From Lachnospiraceae bacterium (GTDB lineage: Bacteria; Bacillota; Clostridia; Lachnospirales; Lachnospiraceae), in assembly GCA_017500935.1 (NCBI GenBank), contig JAFVXW010000001.1, forward strand, positions 1 through 64,000: a DNA stretch of 64,000 nt, in the 5' to 3' direction. Made by a program: the position numbers and the translations under genes. Positions 17,922 to 26,727 of the stretch are shown one piece after another. The notes under the pieces are model-generated. The model was not told the origin of the DNA and ran no database searches. It saw only the letters and a program-made list of their open reading frames with translations. Every line of letters starts with the position of its first letter. Position 1 is the first letter of the stretch.

Positions 17922-19004
17922 ATGCCTTTACAGATTGTAAGAGATGATATCACAGTAATGGAAGTGGATGCCATCGTCAATGCTGCCAACGAATCTCTTC
18001 TTGGCGGCGGAGGTGTGGATGGCTGTATTCACCGTGCCGCAGGACCGGCATTACTGGCAGAGTGCAAAACCTTGGGCGGCTGCAAAACCGGCAGTGCCAA
18101 AATCACCGGTGCAGGAAAACTGCCCTGTAAATATGTGATCCACGCAGTGGGGCCGTGCTGGATGGGCGGCAGTCATAGAGAACGGGAGCTTCTGATTTCC
18201 TGTTACAGGACTTCTCTGGAACTGGCCAGAGAGCATAAATGCGAGTCAGTGGCCTTTCCGCTGATTTCCTCCGGCATTTATGGGTATCCCAAGGATCAGG
18301 CATTAAAAATAGCGATCGATACCATCAGTGAGTTTTTGTTTGAACACGAAATGACAGTTTATATTGTCATTTTTGACAGAAAAGCATATGAGATCAGCGA
18401 AAAACTGTTTTCGGATATTGCGTCCTACATAGATGATCATTATGTGGAGGAACATACTGATAACCGGGCAGAACGTGCGCGCCGGTTTCAGGCGTTTGAG
18501 GAAAGTCAGCCGATATGGGAATCTGTAGAAAGCAGTTCTTTTGAAAAAGGATTTGCGGCAGATTTTGCCCCCCTGGCCGTCAGTCCAAAACCGAAGGCCG
18601 GTGGTCTGAAGCAGAAGGTTTTTGGCATAAAACAGAAATCTTTGGATGACGCGATCCGTCAGATGGATGAAAGCTTCTCAGAAATGCTTCTTCGTAAAAT
18701 AGATGAATCCGGCATGACGGATGCAGAATGCTATAAGAAAGCAAATATTGACAGAAAACTTTTTTCCAAGATCCGCAGTGACAGATTGTACAAACCCAGC
18801 AAAACAACAGTCATAGCCTTTGCGATCGCACTGGAACTGTCGTTGGCAGAAACAGAAGACATGCTCAAAAAGGCCGGTTTTGCACTTTCTCATTCCAATA
18901 AGTTCGATATCATCATTGAATATTTTATTGAACAGGGAAATTACAATGTTTTTGAAATAAACGAGGCGTTGTTTGCCTTTGATCAGAGTCTGCTTGGGGC
19001 GTAA
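17922..19004 (+). CDS. Macro-domain protein with a helical, HTH-like C-terminus
   Basis: A 360-residue protein. Residues 1-170 are a macro domain ([38 protein letters not shown]), which binds ADP-ribose and in several families hydrolyses O-acetyl-ADP-ribose or mono-ADP-ribosyl marks. A linker (about 180-240) leads to a helical C-terminal region: [36 protein letters not shown] and [19 protein letters not shown]. This has the spacing of an XRE-like HTH and probably mediates binding to DNA or a partner. AAGGAG lies 9 bases before the ATG. It is followed by a VWA gene, an arrangement suggestive of a small ADP-ribose-linked module. Confidence 0.85.
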   Translation: MPLQIVRDDITVMEVDAIVNAANESLLGGGGVDGCIHRAAGPALLAECKTLGGCKTGSAKITGAGKLPCKYVIHAVGPCWMGGSHRERELLISCYRTSLELAREHKCESVAFPLISSGIYGYPKDQALKIAIDTISEFLFEHEMTVYIVIFDRKAYEISEKLFSDIASYIDDHYVEEHTDNRAERARRFQAFEESQPIWESVESSSFEKGFAADFAPLAVSPKPKAGGLKQKVFGIKQKSLDDAIRQMDESFSEMLLRKIDESGMTDAECYKKANIDRKLFSKIRSDRLYKPSKTTVIAFAIALELSLAETEDMLKKAGFALSHSNKFDIIIEYFIEQGNYNVFEINEALFAFDQSLLGA

Positions 19005-19046
19005 TGTCGCTTGTCATGCGACCTAACCGAATACAACTTTTCTTAT

Positions 19047-19083
19047 AATATGACTGTAAGGTAAGTAACCGAGCAGTCATATT
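19047..19083 (+). terminator. Hairpin between the macro-domain and VWA genes
   Basis: AATATGACTG (19047-19056) pairs perfectly with CAGTCATATT (19074-19083), followed by TATTTTAT. It may end the macro-domain transcript or attenuate entry into the VWA gene. Confidence 0.55.
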
Positions 19084-19109
19084 TATTTTATATGCGGAGG
19101 ATATTGAGC

Positions 19110-19760
19110 ATGAGAAAAAATTTAACAGAAATCGTATTTATTCTGGATCGCAGCGGTTCCATGCACGGATTGGAAGCTGATACAATCGGCGGATTTAATT
19201 CCATGATTGAAAAACAGAAAAAAACGGAGGGAGAAGCTACCATCTCTACCGTTCTCTTTGACAACGAGAGTGAGGTTATTCATGATCGAGTAGATATCAA
19301 AAACATCAAACCGATGACAGAGAGAGATTACACTGTCCGCGGCTGTACTGCACTTCTGGATGCGATTGGCGGTGCCATTCATCATATTGGAAATATCCAC
19401 AAATATGCGCGAAAAGAGGACGTACCGGAGCACACCCTCTTTGTGATCACAACTGATGGTATGGAAAATGCAAGTCACCGTTATGACAGCGAAAAAGTGA
19501 AAAGTATGATCAAACGCCAGAAAGAAAAATATGGATGGGAATTTCTGTTTCTGGGTGCTAACATCGACGCTGTTGAGACAGCAGCGCATTTTGGTATTGA
19601 GAAAGACCGCGCAGTAAATTATCATGCGGACAGCGTTGGAACACAGTTAAATTATGAAGTTCTCGCTGATGCAATCAGTGATATCCGCTTAAGCAGACCG
19701 CTGGCAGCAGGGTGGAAGAAGCGGATTGATAAGGATTACAAGGAAAGAAAACACAAATAA
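19110..19760 (+). CDS. VWA (von Willebrand factor A) domain protein
   Basis: A 216-residue protein that is almost entirely one VWA domain. The MIDAS residues are visible: DRSGS (Asp13, Ser15, Ser17), the Thr in RGCTALLDAIGG and the Asp in TTDGMENAS. It resembles TerY-type cytosolic VWA proteins, which act as metal-dependent protein-interaction modules. The ATG at 19110 was chosen because CGGAGG lies 9 bases upstream; the earlier ATG at 19092 overlaps that site. It lies 105 bases after the macro-domain gene on the same strand. There is no secretion signal. Confidence 0.85.
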   Translation: MRKNLTEIVFILDRSGSMHGLEADTIGGFNSMIEKQKKTEGEATISTVLFDNESEVIHDRVDIKNIKPMTERDYTVRGCTALLDAIGGAIHHIGNIHKYARKEDVPEHTLFVITTDGMENASHRYDSEKVKSMIKRQKEKYGWEFLFLGANIDAVETAAHFGIEKDRAVNYHADSVGTQLNYEVLADAISDIRLSRPLAAGWKKRIDKDYKERKHK

Positions 19761-19777
19761 TACAATATCTGCCTGTA

Positions 19778-20044
19778 TCAGATATTCAGTTTGGCCTTAA
19801 TTGCTTCCTGCAAAAGCTGTGAAAAATTAATATTTTGCCTTGTGGCTTCAAAATCAAGCCATTCAGGTATGGTAAGTGTCTTTGTGACTGCTTTTTTGCT
19901 GCTGCGTTTTGCATATTCAAGAGTATCGCAGGCAATGTAATTGATAAATTCATTGTCTGCGGCAGCAATAGCGTGAATCGGAGAAGGAGATGGATATTGT
20001 CCGTTTGGTTCTAATGTAAAAACAGCGGGGTATACGTATTTCAT
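19778..20044 (-). CDS. HicB-family antitoxin with an internal deletion
   Basis: An 88-residue protein with a strong RBS (AGGAGG 6-11 bases before the ATG at 20044). The first 17 residues (MKYVYPAVFTLEPNGQY) are the canonical HicB start. The last 70 (PIHAIAAADNEFINYIACDT then the ribbon-helix-helix-like LTIPEWLDFEATRQNINFSQ) are the HicB C-terminal half. The middle of the HicB RNase-H-like fold, normally about 45 residues with FPDL and TxGD motifs, is missing, yet the frame is kept. DNA binding may survive, while toxin binding should be lost. No HicA gene is adjacent. An alternative is a distinct short family. Confidence 0.65.
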   Translation of the reverse strand: MKYVYPAVFTLEPNGQYPSPSPIHAIAAADNEFINYIACDTLEYAKRSSKKAVTKTLTIPEWLDFEATRQNINFSQLLQEAIKAKLNI

Positions 20045-20102
20045 AATGACCTCCTTATAAAAGTCCGGCATCTTTCTGGATATGATTTTTTATTATTATA
20101 AT

Positions 20103-20116
20103 ACGTATTAATACGT
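20103..20116. promoter_or_regulatory. Palindromic operator candidate upstream of hicB
   Basis: ACGTATTAATACGT is a perfect 14-bp palindrome, 58 bases before the HicB-like start. AATACGT occurs twice in direct orientation, an arrangement expected for a dimeric ribbon-helix-helix or HTH autorepressor. Confidence 0.45.
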
Positions 20117-20134
20117 GCGCCGATAAAGCCCCAA

Positions 20135-20164
20135 AAACGTCCGGGATTATGTTTCCCGAACGTT
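20135..20164 (-). terminator. Terminator of the DUF4230 operon
   Basis: On the minus strand AACGTTCGGGA pairs with TCCCGGACGTT (one mismatch), followed by TTT. It lies just after the stop at 20174. Confidence 0.6.
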
Positions 20165-20173
20165 TCGAAACAA

Positions 20174-20866
20174 TTAGTCAATAAATTCCACATACAGCGT
20201 ATAATTCGGATTAATTGCAGTAACCAGCGGTTCATAGATTTCTTTTACCATTTGCAGTGCGATAGTATCAGCTTCCTGTCCGTTTTCTGCGGTGTTGAAT
20301 TTTTCTTCCAGTCTGCGTACCAGTTCTTTTTCAATAGTATTGTAGTCTTTTAAGGTAAGTTCAATATCACCCTTGGCAAGCAGGCTTTCCTTTACATCAT
20401 CAATGATAACCTGTGATGGATCAATTTCAACAGTTTCAAGATGGGCATGATTGATTTGTATGGTGATGGTTTTGTTCTTTTTGTCTTCTATGATATTTTC
20501 CTTTGTCAGATCATCCAAATCTACCACAAAATATCCTTTACCAGTGTAGCTGACAGTCTGTGTTTTTTCCATAAAGTCAAAATCAAAATTCTGGATCAGG
20601 CGGTCTGTCAGTTTGGTCTGTACCGTGGCTTCCTGTGTACTGACAATCAGTTTTCGGGTTTCATCGTGTTTGCTTACAAGTACATCGGAAAAATCCACCT
20701 GTATTTTACTGCTTTCAAGGTAGATACTGTTAAGGTCGATCTGCACAATCCCGTCGCTGTAGGCTTCCTGAGAGAGAGTTTTTTTATGAACAAAGCCCCA
20801 GATTAAAGTGGCAGCGATGGCAAGGATCAGAAGAATACAGATAATATTCAGTATTTTTTGTTTCAT
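20174..20866 (-). CDS. DUF4230 membrane-anchored protein
   Basis: A 230-residue protein from the ATG at 20866, which overlaps the upstream stop as ATGA and has AAAGGAGG in place. Residues 4-25 (ILNIICILLILAIAATLIWG) form a signal anchor; the rest is extracellular alpha/beta with LIVSTQEATVQTKL and GKGYFVVDLDDL, typical of DUF4230. Function is unknown. Translational coupling to the multi-pass protein 20863-21714 implies that the two form a complex. Confidence 0.75.
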   Translation of the reverse strand: MKQKILNIICILLILAIAATLIWGFVHKKTLSQEAYSDGIVQIDLNSIYLESSKIQVDFSDVLVSKHDETRKLIVSTQEATVQTKLTDRLIQNFDFDFMEKTQTVSYTGKGYFVVDLDDLTKENIIEDKKNKTITIQINHAHLETVEIDPSQVIIDDVKESLLAKGDIELTLKDYNTIEKELVRRLEEKFNTAENGQEADTIALQMVKEIYEPLVTAINPNYTLYVEFID

Positions 20867-21714
20867 GCCTTGTCCTCCTTTGGTAAGCATTCCGGCTGAA
20901 CGGGGTTTTTATGCTTGGGATGAGGCAGCCGAATCTGTATTTGAGGAGAAGGAATCTGTATTGTAAATAATTCTTTTAAAAGCCATCTGAAAAACATCAG
21001 TATCAGTATTGGAAGAACAAAGTTGGTAACAAGAAGAATCGCAACAGAATTTACACATTTTTTGATTACATTTCTAAAGTATGTCAGCAGATCGGATACA
21101 CCCTGCAAAGCTGTTTTGAAAGCATCTGAGAGTTTGTCGAAAATGGTGGAGTTTTCATCACCGCTGGACATAATTTCACTGATTTTTGCAGCACCCGCAT
21201 CTGTTTCAGCAATGGTTTCGTCTACATATTCTAAATATTCGCTGCAGACAGCTTTTGTAAAATAAGTGCTGGCAGGAATCGCAATGATGAGACATAATCC
21301 CAGAATCAGCATTTTGCTGGCTATGTTTTTAAAAGTATCCTTTGCAGTCAGAATTGCCAGAATATACAAAAGACAGACAGCGGGAATAATATAAGTAAAA
21401 GCGATGCTTGTACCTTCTACTACAATTAGTTTCTCCACAAACAAAATAGCAAACAGGATAATGAAGTAAGTATTCAAATCAGATACGGTGTTTGCCAGAG
21501 GACTTGCAAAGTCATCCGGCAAGGCTGATATTCCCAAAGAAATCCCCAAAGAAGCACCGGAAAAAGCCATAACAACATTCTGATTATGTTCCAGATGTTC
21601 CATGGTATTTTGCATAACCTGTGTATCGGGAATCTTGTGGGCCAGAACAGTAAAAGAAAAGACGGCAATAAAGATGAAAAACAGTATTTTGGCAAGTTTT
21701 TCTTTGGCGTTCAT
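20863..21714 (-). CDS. Multi-pass membrane protein of unknown function, partner of DUF4230
   Basis: A 283-residue protein from the ATG at 21714, supported by AAGGAGGCC upstream; the longer frame to 21777 lacks an RBS. An N-terminal hydrophobic signal (ILFFIFIAVFSFTVLAHKIP) is followed by about four more membrane helices, including YFIILFAILFVEKLIVVEG and ILLVTNFVLPILILMFFRWL. An extracellular loop with SEYLEYVDETIAETDAGAAK lies between them. The C-terminus is proline- and lysine-rich (PHPKHKNPVQP). No family was recognised; it is paired with the DUF4230 gene. Confidence 0.65.
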   Translation of the reverse strand: MNAKEKLAKILFFIFIAVFSFTVLAHKIPDTQVMQNTMEHLEHNQNVVMAFSGASLGISLGISALPDDFASPLANTVSDLNTYFIILFAILFVEKLIVVEGTSIAFTYIIPAVCLLYILAILTAKDTFKNIASKMLILGLCLIIAIPASTYFTKAVCSEYLEYVDETIAETDAGAAKISEIMSSGDENSTIFDKLSDAFKTALQGVSDLLTYFRNVIKKCVNSVAILLVTNFVLPILILMFFRWLLKELFTIQIPSPQIQIRLPHPKHKNPVQPECLPKEDKA

Positions 21715-21896
21715 AGGTATAGGCCTCCTTATCGGTGGTGGGTGGATAAATTTGATTTCCTGACAATATTGTATCAAATTTCTTGCGGTTATGCAGTGTT
21801 TTTGATAGGATTAATATGACGTAATCCGGTGCAAAAAAGCCGGACAAACAAAAAACATAACAAGAGCCGCCAAGCGGCAGGTAAGGAGAAAAAAAG

Positions 21897-22997
21897 ATGG
21901 CAATGATCTTAAACAGCCCCGGCAAATACGTACAGGGCGCAGGCGAACTTTCCAGACTGGGAAATTATGCAAAGGAATTCGGTAAAAAGGCACTGATCTT
22001 AATCAGCGCATCCGGTTACAAAAGAAGCGGCAGCATGATCGAAAAGAGCTTTGAAGGACTTGACTGTGCAATCGTTTTTGATTATTTCAACGGCGAATGC
22101 AGCAAAAAAGAAATCAACCGTCTGATCGAAATCGTAAAAAATGAAAACTGCGATATGGTGATCGGCGTTGGCGGCGGCAAGATTCTGGATACCGCAAAGG
22201 CAGTTGCTTACTATGAACATATTCCCGTAATTATCTGCCCTACCATCGCATCCACCGATGCACCCTGCAGCGCACTTTCTGTTATTTACACCGATGAAGG
22301 CGTATTTGAAGAGTATCTGTTCCTTCCCTCCAACCCCAACATGGTTCTGATGGACACCGAAGTGATCGCAAATTCTCCCGCACGTCTGACTGTTGCAGGT
22401 ATGGGAGATGCACTGGCTACTTACTTTGAAGCACGCGCATGCTATCAGAAGGATGCTACCTCCTGTGCAGGCGGCAAGGGTACCATGGCTGCTATGGCTC
22501 TGGCTGAACTTTGTCTGGACACTCTGCTGGAAGAAGGCGTAAAGGCAAAACTGGCTCTGGAAGCTGGCGTTTGCACTCCCGCAGTAGAAAAAGTGATCGA
22601 AGCTAACACCCTGCTTTCCGGTATCGGTTTTGAAAGCGGCGGTCTGGCAGCAGCACATGCAATCCACAACGGTCTGACCGTTCTGGAAGAGTGCCATCAT
22701 ATGTACCACGGTGAAAAGGTTGCATTTGGTACCATCACCCAGCTGATGCTGGAAAACATTCCTGCAGATGAGCTGGAAGAAATCGTTGGTTTCTGCGTGG
22801 AAGTTGGTCTCCCTGTTACCTTAAAGGAACTGGGTGTTACCGAAGTAACCAAGGAAAAGATCATGGCAGTGGCAGAAGCAGCAAGCGTAGCTGGCGAAAC
22901 CATCCACAATATGCCTTTTGAAGTAACTGCTGAAAAAGTATACGCAGCTATCATGGCAGCGGACGCTTACGGCAGATACTATCTGTGCGAAGAATAA
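21897..22997 (+). CDS. gldA: Glycerol dehydrogenase (Zn-dependent, NAD+)
   Basis: A 366-residue iron/zinc-type polyol dehydrogenase that oxidises glycerol to dihydroxyacetone, or reduces it back, with NAD. NAD-binding GVGGGKILDTAKAVA and the metal ligands in GMGDALATYFEAR (Asp), AAAHAIHNGL (His) and MYHGEKVAFG (His) are all present, in the order and spacing of GldA. TAAGGAG lies 9-15 bases before the ATG. It is a monocistronic unit with its own terminator. Codon use is strongly biased (GAA, AAG, GGT), consistent with high expression. Related sugar-alcohol dehydrogenases are the main alternative. Confidence 0.9.
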   Translation: MAMILNSPGKYVQGAGELSRLGNYAKEFGKKALILISASGYKRSGSMIEKSFEGLDCAIVFDYFNGECSKKEINRLIEIVKNENCDMVIGVGGGKILDTAKAVAYYEHIPVIICPTIASTDAPCSALSVIYTDEGVFEEYLFLPSNPNMVLMDTEVIANSPARLTVAGMGDALATYFEARACYQKDATSCAGGKGTMAAMALAELCLDTLLEEGVKAKLALEAGVCTPAVEKVIEANTLLSGIGFESGGLAAAHAIHNGLTVLEECHHMYHGEKVAFGTITQLMLENIPADELEEIVGFCVEVGLPVTLKELGVTEVTKEKIMAVAEAASVAGETIHNMPFEVTAEKVYAAIMAADAYGRYYLCEE

Positions 22998-23012
22998 AAA
23001 GATTCCATAGAA

Positions 23013-23045
23013 AAACCGGTCCCTGAATCAGGGGCCGGTTTTTTG
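23013..23045 (+). terminator. Intrinsic terminator of gldA
   Basis: AACCGGTCCCTGA pairs with the AGGGGCCGGTT side around ATC and is followed by T6. It may also serve the convergent aminopeptidase gene. Confidence 0.85.
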
Positions 23046-23057
23046 ACTTTTTTGTTA

Positions 23058-24281
23058 TCAGAATGCCCAGGTGCCGTCCTTAAAGATCTGTACTTCTTTG
23101 CCGTCGCGGCATTTAGCAACGATGGAGAGGTCTTCAGTACCGATCATGAAGTCCACATGGATCATGGAATCATTTACGCCAAGTGCGTGAATTTCATCGA
23201 GAGTCTTATTGTGGCAGTCACGGATGGTATCCTGGAAACCTTTGCCCAGTGCGAAGTGGCAGCATGCATTTTCATCAAACAGAGTGTTGTAGAACAGAAT
23301 ACCGGTCTGGTTGATGGGGCTGTCATAAGGAACCAGTGCACATTCGCCAAGGTAACGTGCGCCTTCGTCCATATTGATCATCTTCTGAACTGCTTCGTCG
23401 CCTTTTTCAGCGTGAGCTTCCACAACTTTGCCGTTTTCAAAACGGAACCAGAAGTTTTCAAGAATCTGACCCTGATAGGACAGAGGCTTGGAGGAATATA
23501 CGATACCTTCAGCAACGCCCTTCATGGGAGAGATGAAGCATTCTTCGCTGGGGATGTTGGGATTGAAGTATACGCCCTTGTCGGTGCCTTCTGCGCCGCC
23601 GCAGAATACTGCTTCGGGGATCATGCCTACGGTCAGGTCGGTTCCGTTGGAGGACTTGTACACCAGTTTATCAATACCCAGATTATTTAAGAATTCACAG
23701 CGTGCTCTTAAGTCAGCATTGTGTGCTTCCCATGCTGCGATAGGATCTTCGTCTACGCGGGAAGTGGAAAGGATTGCTTCCCAGAGCTTTTCAATGGCAA
23801 CACTGGTGCGAACGCCGGGGAATACTTTCTTGGCCCATGCTGCGCCGGGTACTGCTGCGATACACCACTGATGCTTGCCGTCGATCTGCTGGCGGTAGCC
23901 CTTGGTGATGGGATATTTTGCCTGTGCAGCCTTGTTCATCTTTTCCATGTTGATGCCCTTTAAGCCATCGGGGTCATCGGAAACAAGGAATACGCGGCAG
24001 GGATATACCTCAGCCATGAATTTGAGCTTTTCTTCTTCGTAAGAATCAACGGTGGATAAGGTTTTGAGTTTCTGATGTCTTACATGAAGCTTCTGCAGGG
24101 GCTGATAGCTGAATTCAACATGAACCTTGCGTGCGCCTGCTTTGTAAAGCTCGTCTGTCACCATAGCTACAAATTCAGGCTGATCAAGACCTGCGTTTAA
24201 AAATACGTCCTGGCCGGGCTGAACGTTGGCACCCATAAGTGCGATCAGTTTCGCATATTTGCGAAGTCTGGTTTTCTGCAT
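23058..24281 (-). CDS. M29 family aminopeptidase
   Basis: A 407-residue cytosolic metallo-aminopeptidase (AmpS/PepS/AmpT family) that removes N-terminal residues from peptides. The metal ligands expected for M29 are visible in order: Glu in PSEECFISPMKG, Glu in RYLGECALVPYDSP, His in ENACCHFALGKGF, and His/Asp in MIHVDFMIGTEDLSI. Length is normal for the family. The ATG at 24281 has AAGGAGG upstream. It is convergent with gldA and stands alone. Confidence 0.9.
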   Translation of the reverse strand: MQKTRLRKYAKLIALMGANVQPGQDVFLNAGLDQPEFVAMVTDELYKAGARKVHVEFSYQPLQKLHVRHQKLKTLSTVDSYEEEKLKFMAEVYPCRVFLVSDDPDGLKGINMEKMNKAAQAKYPITKGYRQQIDGKHQWCIAAVPGAAWAKKVFPGVRTSVAIEKLWEAILSTSRVDEDPIAAWEAHNADLRARCEFLNNLGIDKLVYKSSNGTDLTVGMIPEAVFCGGAEGTDKGVYFNPNIPSEECFISPMKGVAEGIVYSSKPLSYQGQILENFWFRFENGKVVEAHAEKGDEAVQKMINMDEGARYLGECALVPYDSPINQTGILFYNTLFDENACCHFALGKGFQDTIRDCHNKTLDEIHALGVNDSMIHVDFMIGTEDLSIVAKCRDGKEVQIFKDGTWAF

Positions 24282-24405
24282 GATAAATTCCTCCTTAAAA
24301 GAGAACGATTTTTCCTAATTGTAGCACAGGCATGCGCAGAATAAAAGTGGAAAATCGTTTTGATTTGGTGATGTGTTGTATTATAATGGAAAAAACAGCA
24401 CAGGA

Positions 24406-24639
24406 TTATTCGAGTTCATTTGCTATCGTCATCATCCATAACGCAGTTTCGTTATGACAGTTGATCCAGAAAGAGCCGCCGCTTTCCCGGCAGTCTTTCT
24501 CAACCCAGTGTGTGGGGATCAGGCCGGTTTCGGGATTCTGCATTCTGGTGACGGTGTCTGCAAGGGTGCAGGCTTTTGCCAGAAGCAGCGGATTTTTTGT
24601 GGCTTTATACAGGTTCAGGAAAGTGCCCATGATATCAAA
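24406..24639 (-). pseudogene. C-terminal stub of an (alpha/alpha)-barrel glycosidase
   Basis: About 77 residues are open: FDIMGTFLNLYKATKNPLLL, then a stretch ending ETALWMMTIANELE. The alternating helices and RMQNPETGLIPTHW are typical of the end of alpha/alpha-toroid sugar hydrolases or lyases. A TAG stands right before the fragment. It begins where the leader of the WYL regulator begins, so the rest was lost by a rearrangement. No RBS is seen. Confidence 0.5.
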
Positions 24640-24664
24640 CTAAAAAAGAAAAAGGAAGAAAGCT

Positions 24665-25663
24665 ATGCCCAAAGGAACAAACCAGAAATTCAAATTATAC
24701 CGCCTTGCACAGATCATGCTGGAAAAAACGGATGAGGAGCATTTCATCACGATGCCGGAGATCATGGCAGAGCTTGCAAAGTACGACATTACAGCCGACA
24801 GAAAAAGCATTTACACGGATTTAAAGGATCTGTATGATCTGGGAATCGAAGTGGAGGGCGAGCCGGTTGGCAACCGCTATCATTATCATGTGGTTTCCCG
24901 TGCGTTTGAACTGCCGGAATTAAAGCTTCTGGTGGATGCGATCCAGTCCTCCAAATTTATCACCGAAAAAAAGACCACAGATCTGATCAAAAAGCTGGAA
25001 AAGCTGGTCAGCAGACAGGATGCCCAAAAGCTCCAGCGTCAGGTTTACGTGACGGGGCGCATCAAAACGATGAATGAGAGTATCTATTACACAGTTGATG
25101 CGATCCACAATGCCATTTCTGAAAACAAAAAGATCAGATTCCAGTATTTTCAGTGGAATGTCAAAAAGGAAATGGAACTTCGCCACGGCGGTGCATTTTA
25201 CCATATCAGTCCCTGGGGGCTTTCCTGGGACAATGAAAACTACTACATGATCGGATTTGATTCTGCGGCAGGCAAGATCAAGCATTACCGCGTGGATAAA
25301 ATGCTGCGTATTGAACTGACAGAAGATAAACGCGAAGGCAAAGAGCATTTTGAAAAGCTTAACATGGCAGAATACGCTGTCAAAAGCTTCAGCATGTACG
25401 GCGGCAAAGAACAGAAGGTAAAGCTTCTTGTAAGAAATGAGCTGGCAGGCGTGATCATCGACCGTTTTGGAAAAGACGTCATGATGATTCCGGCGGATGC
25501 TGCGCATTTTTCTGTAAATGTGGATGTGCATGTCAGCGGACAGTTTTTTGGCTGGGTCATGTCGCTGGGAGAAGGCGTAAAGCTTCTTGGGCCGGAGGAT
25601 GTGGTTGAGCAGATGAAAAAAGAGATCGAAAGACTGACCAGGCAGTATTTTACCGCAGATTGA
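24665..25663 (+). CDS. WYL-domain transcriptional regulator (YafY-like)
   Basis: A 332-residue regulator. The N-terminal winged HTH (EIMAELAKYDITADRKSIYT) is followed by a WYL domain (HAIGEN-type core AIHNAISENKKIRFQYFQW, then ISPWGLSWDNENYYMIGF) and the WCX extension (VKLLVRNELAGVIIDRFG). WYL regulators sense small ligands or nucleic acids. AAGGAAG lies before the ATG. It is followed 19 bases later by the DMT transporter, its probable target. A stub of a related HTH lies at 6508. Confidence 0.9.
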   Translation: MPKGTNQKFKLYRLAQIMLEKTDEEHFITMPEIMAELAKYDITADRKSIYTDLKDLYDLGIEVEGEPVGNRYHYHVVSRAFELPELKLLVDAIQSSKFITEKKTTDLIKKLEKLVSRQDAQKLQRQVYVTGRIKTMNESIYYTVDAIHNAISENKKIRFQYFQWNVKKEMELRHGGAFYHISPWGLSWDNENYYMIGFDSAAGKIKHYRVDKMLRIELTEDKREGKEHFEKLNMAEYAVKSFSMYGGKEQKVKLLVRNELAGVIIDRFGKDVMMIPADAAHFSVNVDVHVSGQFFGWVMSLGEGVKLLGPEDVVEQMKKEIERLTRQYFTAD

Positions 25664-25682
25664 CACAAAGGAGATTGAAAAT

Positions 25683-26621
25683 ATGATTACCGGACTTTTG
25701 GCCGGCATCACCTGGGCAATTGCCACGGTGATACTGGGCATTGCACTTTCTGCATCGCCTTTTATAAGTTCGCAGCAGGCACTTGTTCTGGCGCCCTTTG
25801 CAGGGACTTTTCTGCATGATGCCTGTTCTGCGGTGATCATGCTCATTTATAATCTGATAAAAGGAAACCAAAAACAGTTTCTGCAGATGATAAAAAGCCG
25901 GGATTTTAAGTGGCTGCTTTTAGCATCGGCAGTCGGCGGACCGGTCGGTATGACAGGATATGTCATGACGGTCAATTATATGGGTGCTTCTGTCGGAGCA
26001 GTTGCCAGCGCGGTGTATCCGGCGGTAGGTACAGCGCTGGCTTATTTTTTCCTGAAAGAAAAGGTCAGATGGTATCAATGGATTTTTCTGATCCTGGCGC
26101 TGGCTGGTGTTTACGGGCTGGGTTACTCGCCCCGGCTGCAGGTAAAAAACTGGGGGCTTGGTCTGGCCGGTGCGCTGATGTGTTCTTTTGGCTGGGGAAT
26201 CGAGGCCGTGGTGCTTGCAAAGTGTTTTAAAAATACCGCGTTTGGGCAGGAGCAGGCCCTTTTTATCCGGCAGACAACGTCTGCGCTGCTTTATGGAACG
26301 ATCATCATTCCTGCACTTTCGGGATGGCAGTTTACGGGAGAACTTTTGCGGGTTCATGCAGGAGAGCTTCTGCCGGTCATCTGCTGTGCGGCATTTTTTG
26401 CCAGCTTATCATACCTGCTGTATTATAAAGCGATCGCGCAGGTGGGCGCCGCCAGGGCGATGGCGTTAAATATCACTTATACCGCATGGGCCATTGTGTT
26501 TTCCGTGGTGATTTTCAAAGATTTCATGGTTTTAAATCCTGTGACTCTGATCTGTTCTGTGTTGGTTGTCGGGGGAGGAATCCTTGCGGCAGCAGATTTT
26601 AAAACGATTTTGTGCAAATAA
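25683..26621 (+). CDS. DMT-superfamily (EamA-like) transporter
   Basis: A 312-residue protein with ten predicted membrane helices in two five-helix repeats (GAVASAVYPAVGTALAYFFL in the first, GAARAMALNITYTAWAIVFS in the second). That is the drug/metabolite transporter layout, and a nearby glycine-rich GGPVGMTGYVMTVNYMG is typical. The substrate is unknown, likely a small metabolite or amino acid. AAGGAG lies 10 bases before the ATG. It probably forms an operon with the WYL regulator. Confidence 0.85.
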   Translation: MITGLLAGITWAIATVILGIALSASPFISSQQALVLAPFAGTFLHDACSAVIMLIYNLIKGNQKQFLQMIKSRDFKWLLLASAVGGPVGMTGYVMTVNYMGASVGAVASAVYPAVGTALAYFFLKEKVRWYQWIFLILALAGVYGLGYSPRLQVKNWGLGLAGALMCSFGWGIEAVVLAKCFKNTAFGQEQALFIRQTTSALLYGTIIIPALSGWQFTGELLRVHAGELLPVICCAAFFASLSYLLYYKAIAQVGAARAMALNITYTAWAIVFSVVIFKDFMVLNPVTLICSVLVVGGGILAAADFKTILCK

Positions 26622-26727
26622 ACATTTTGGAGATAAAAACGAACACCGGGCACATCGACAATGTTAGGTTGTTTGTGTACGATAAAATCAGGATGCAGCA
26701 TCACAAGTCGGCAATAGGAGAAAATGT

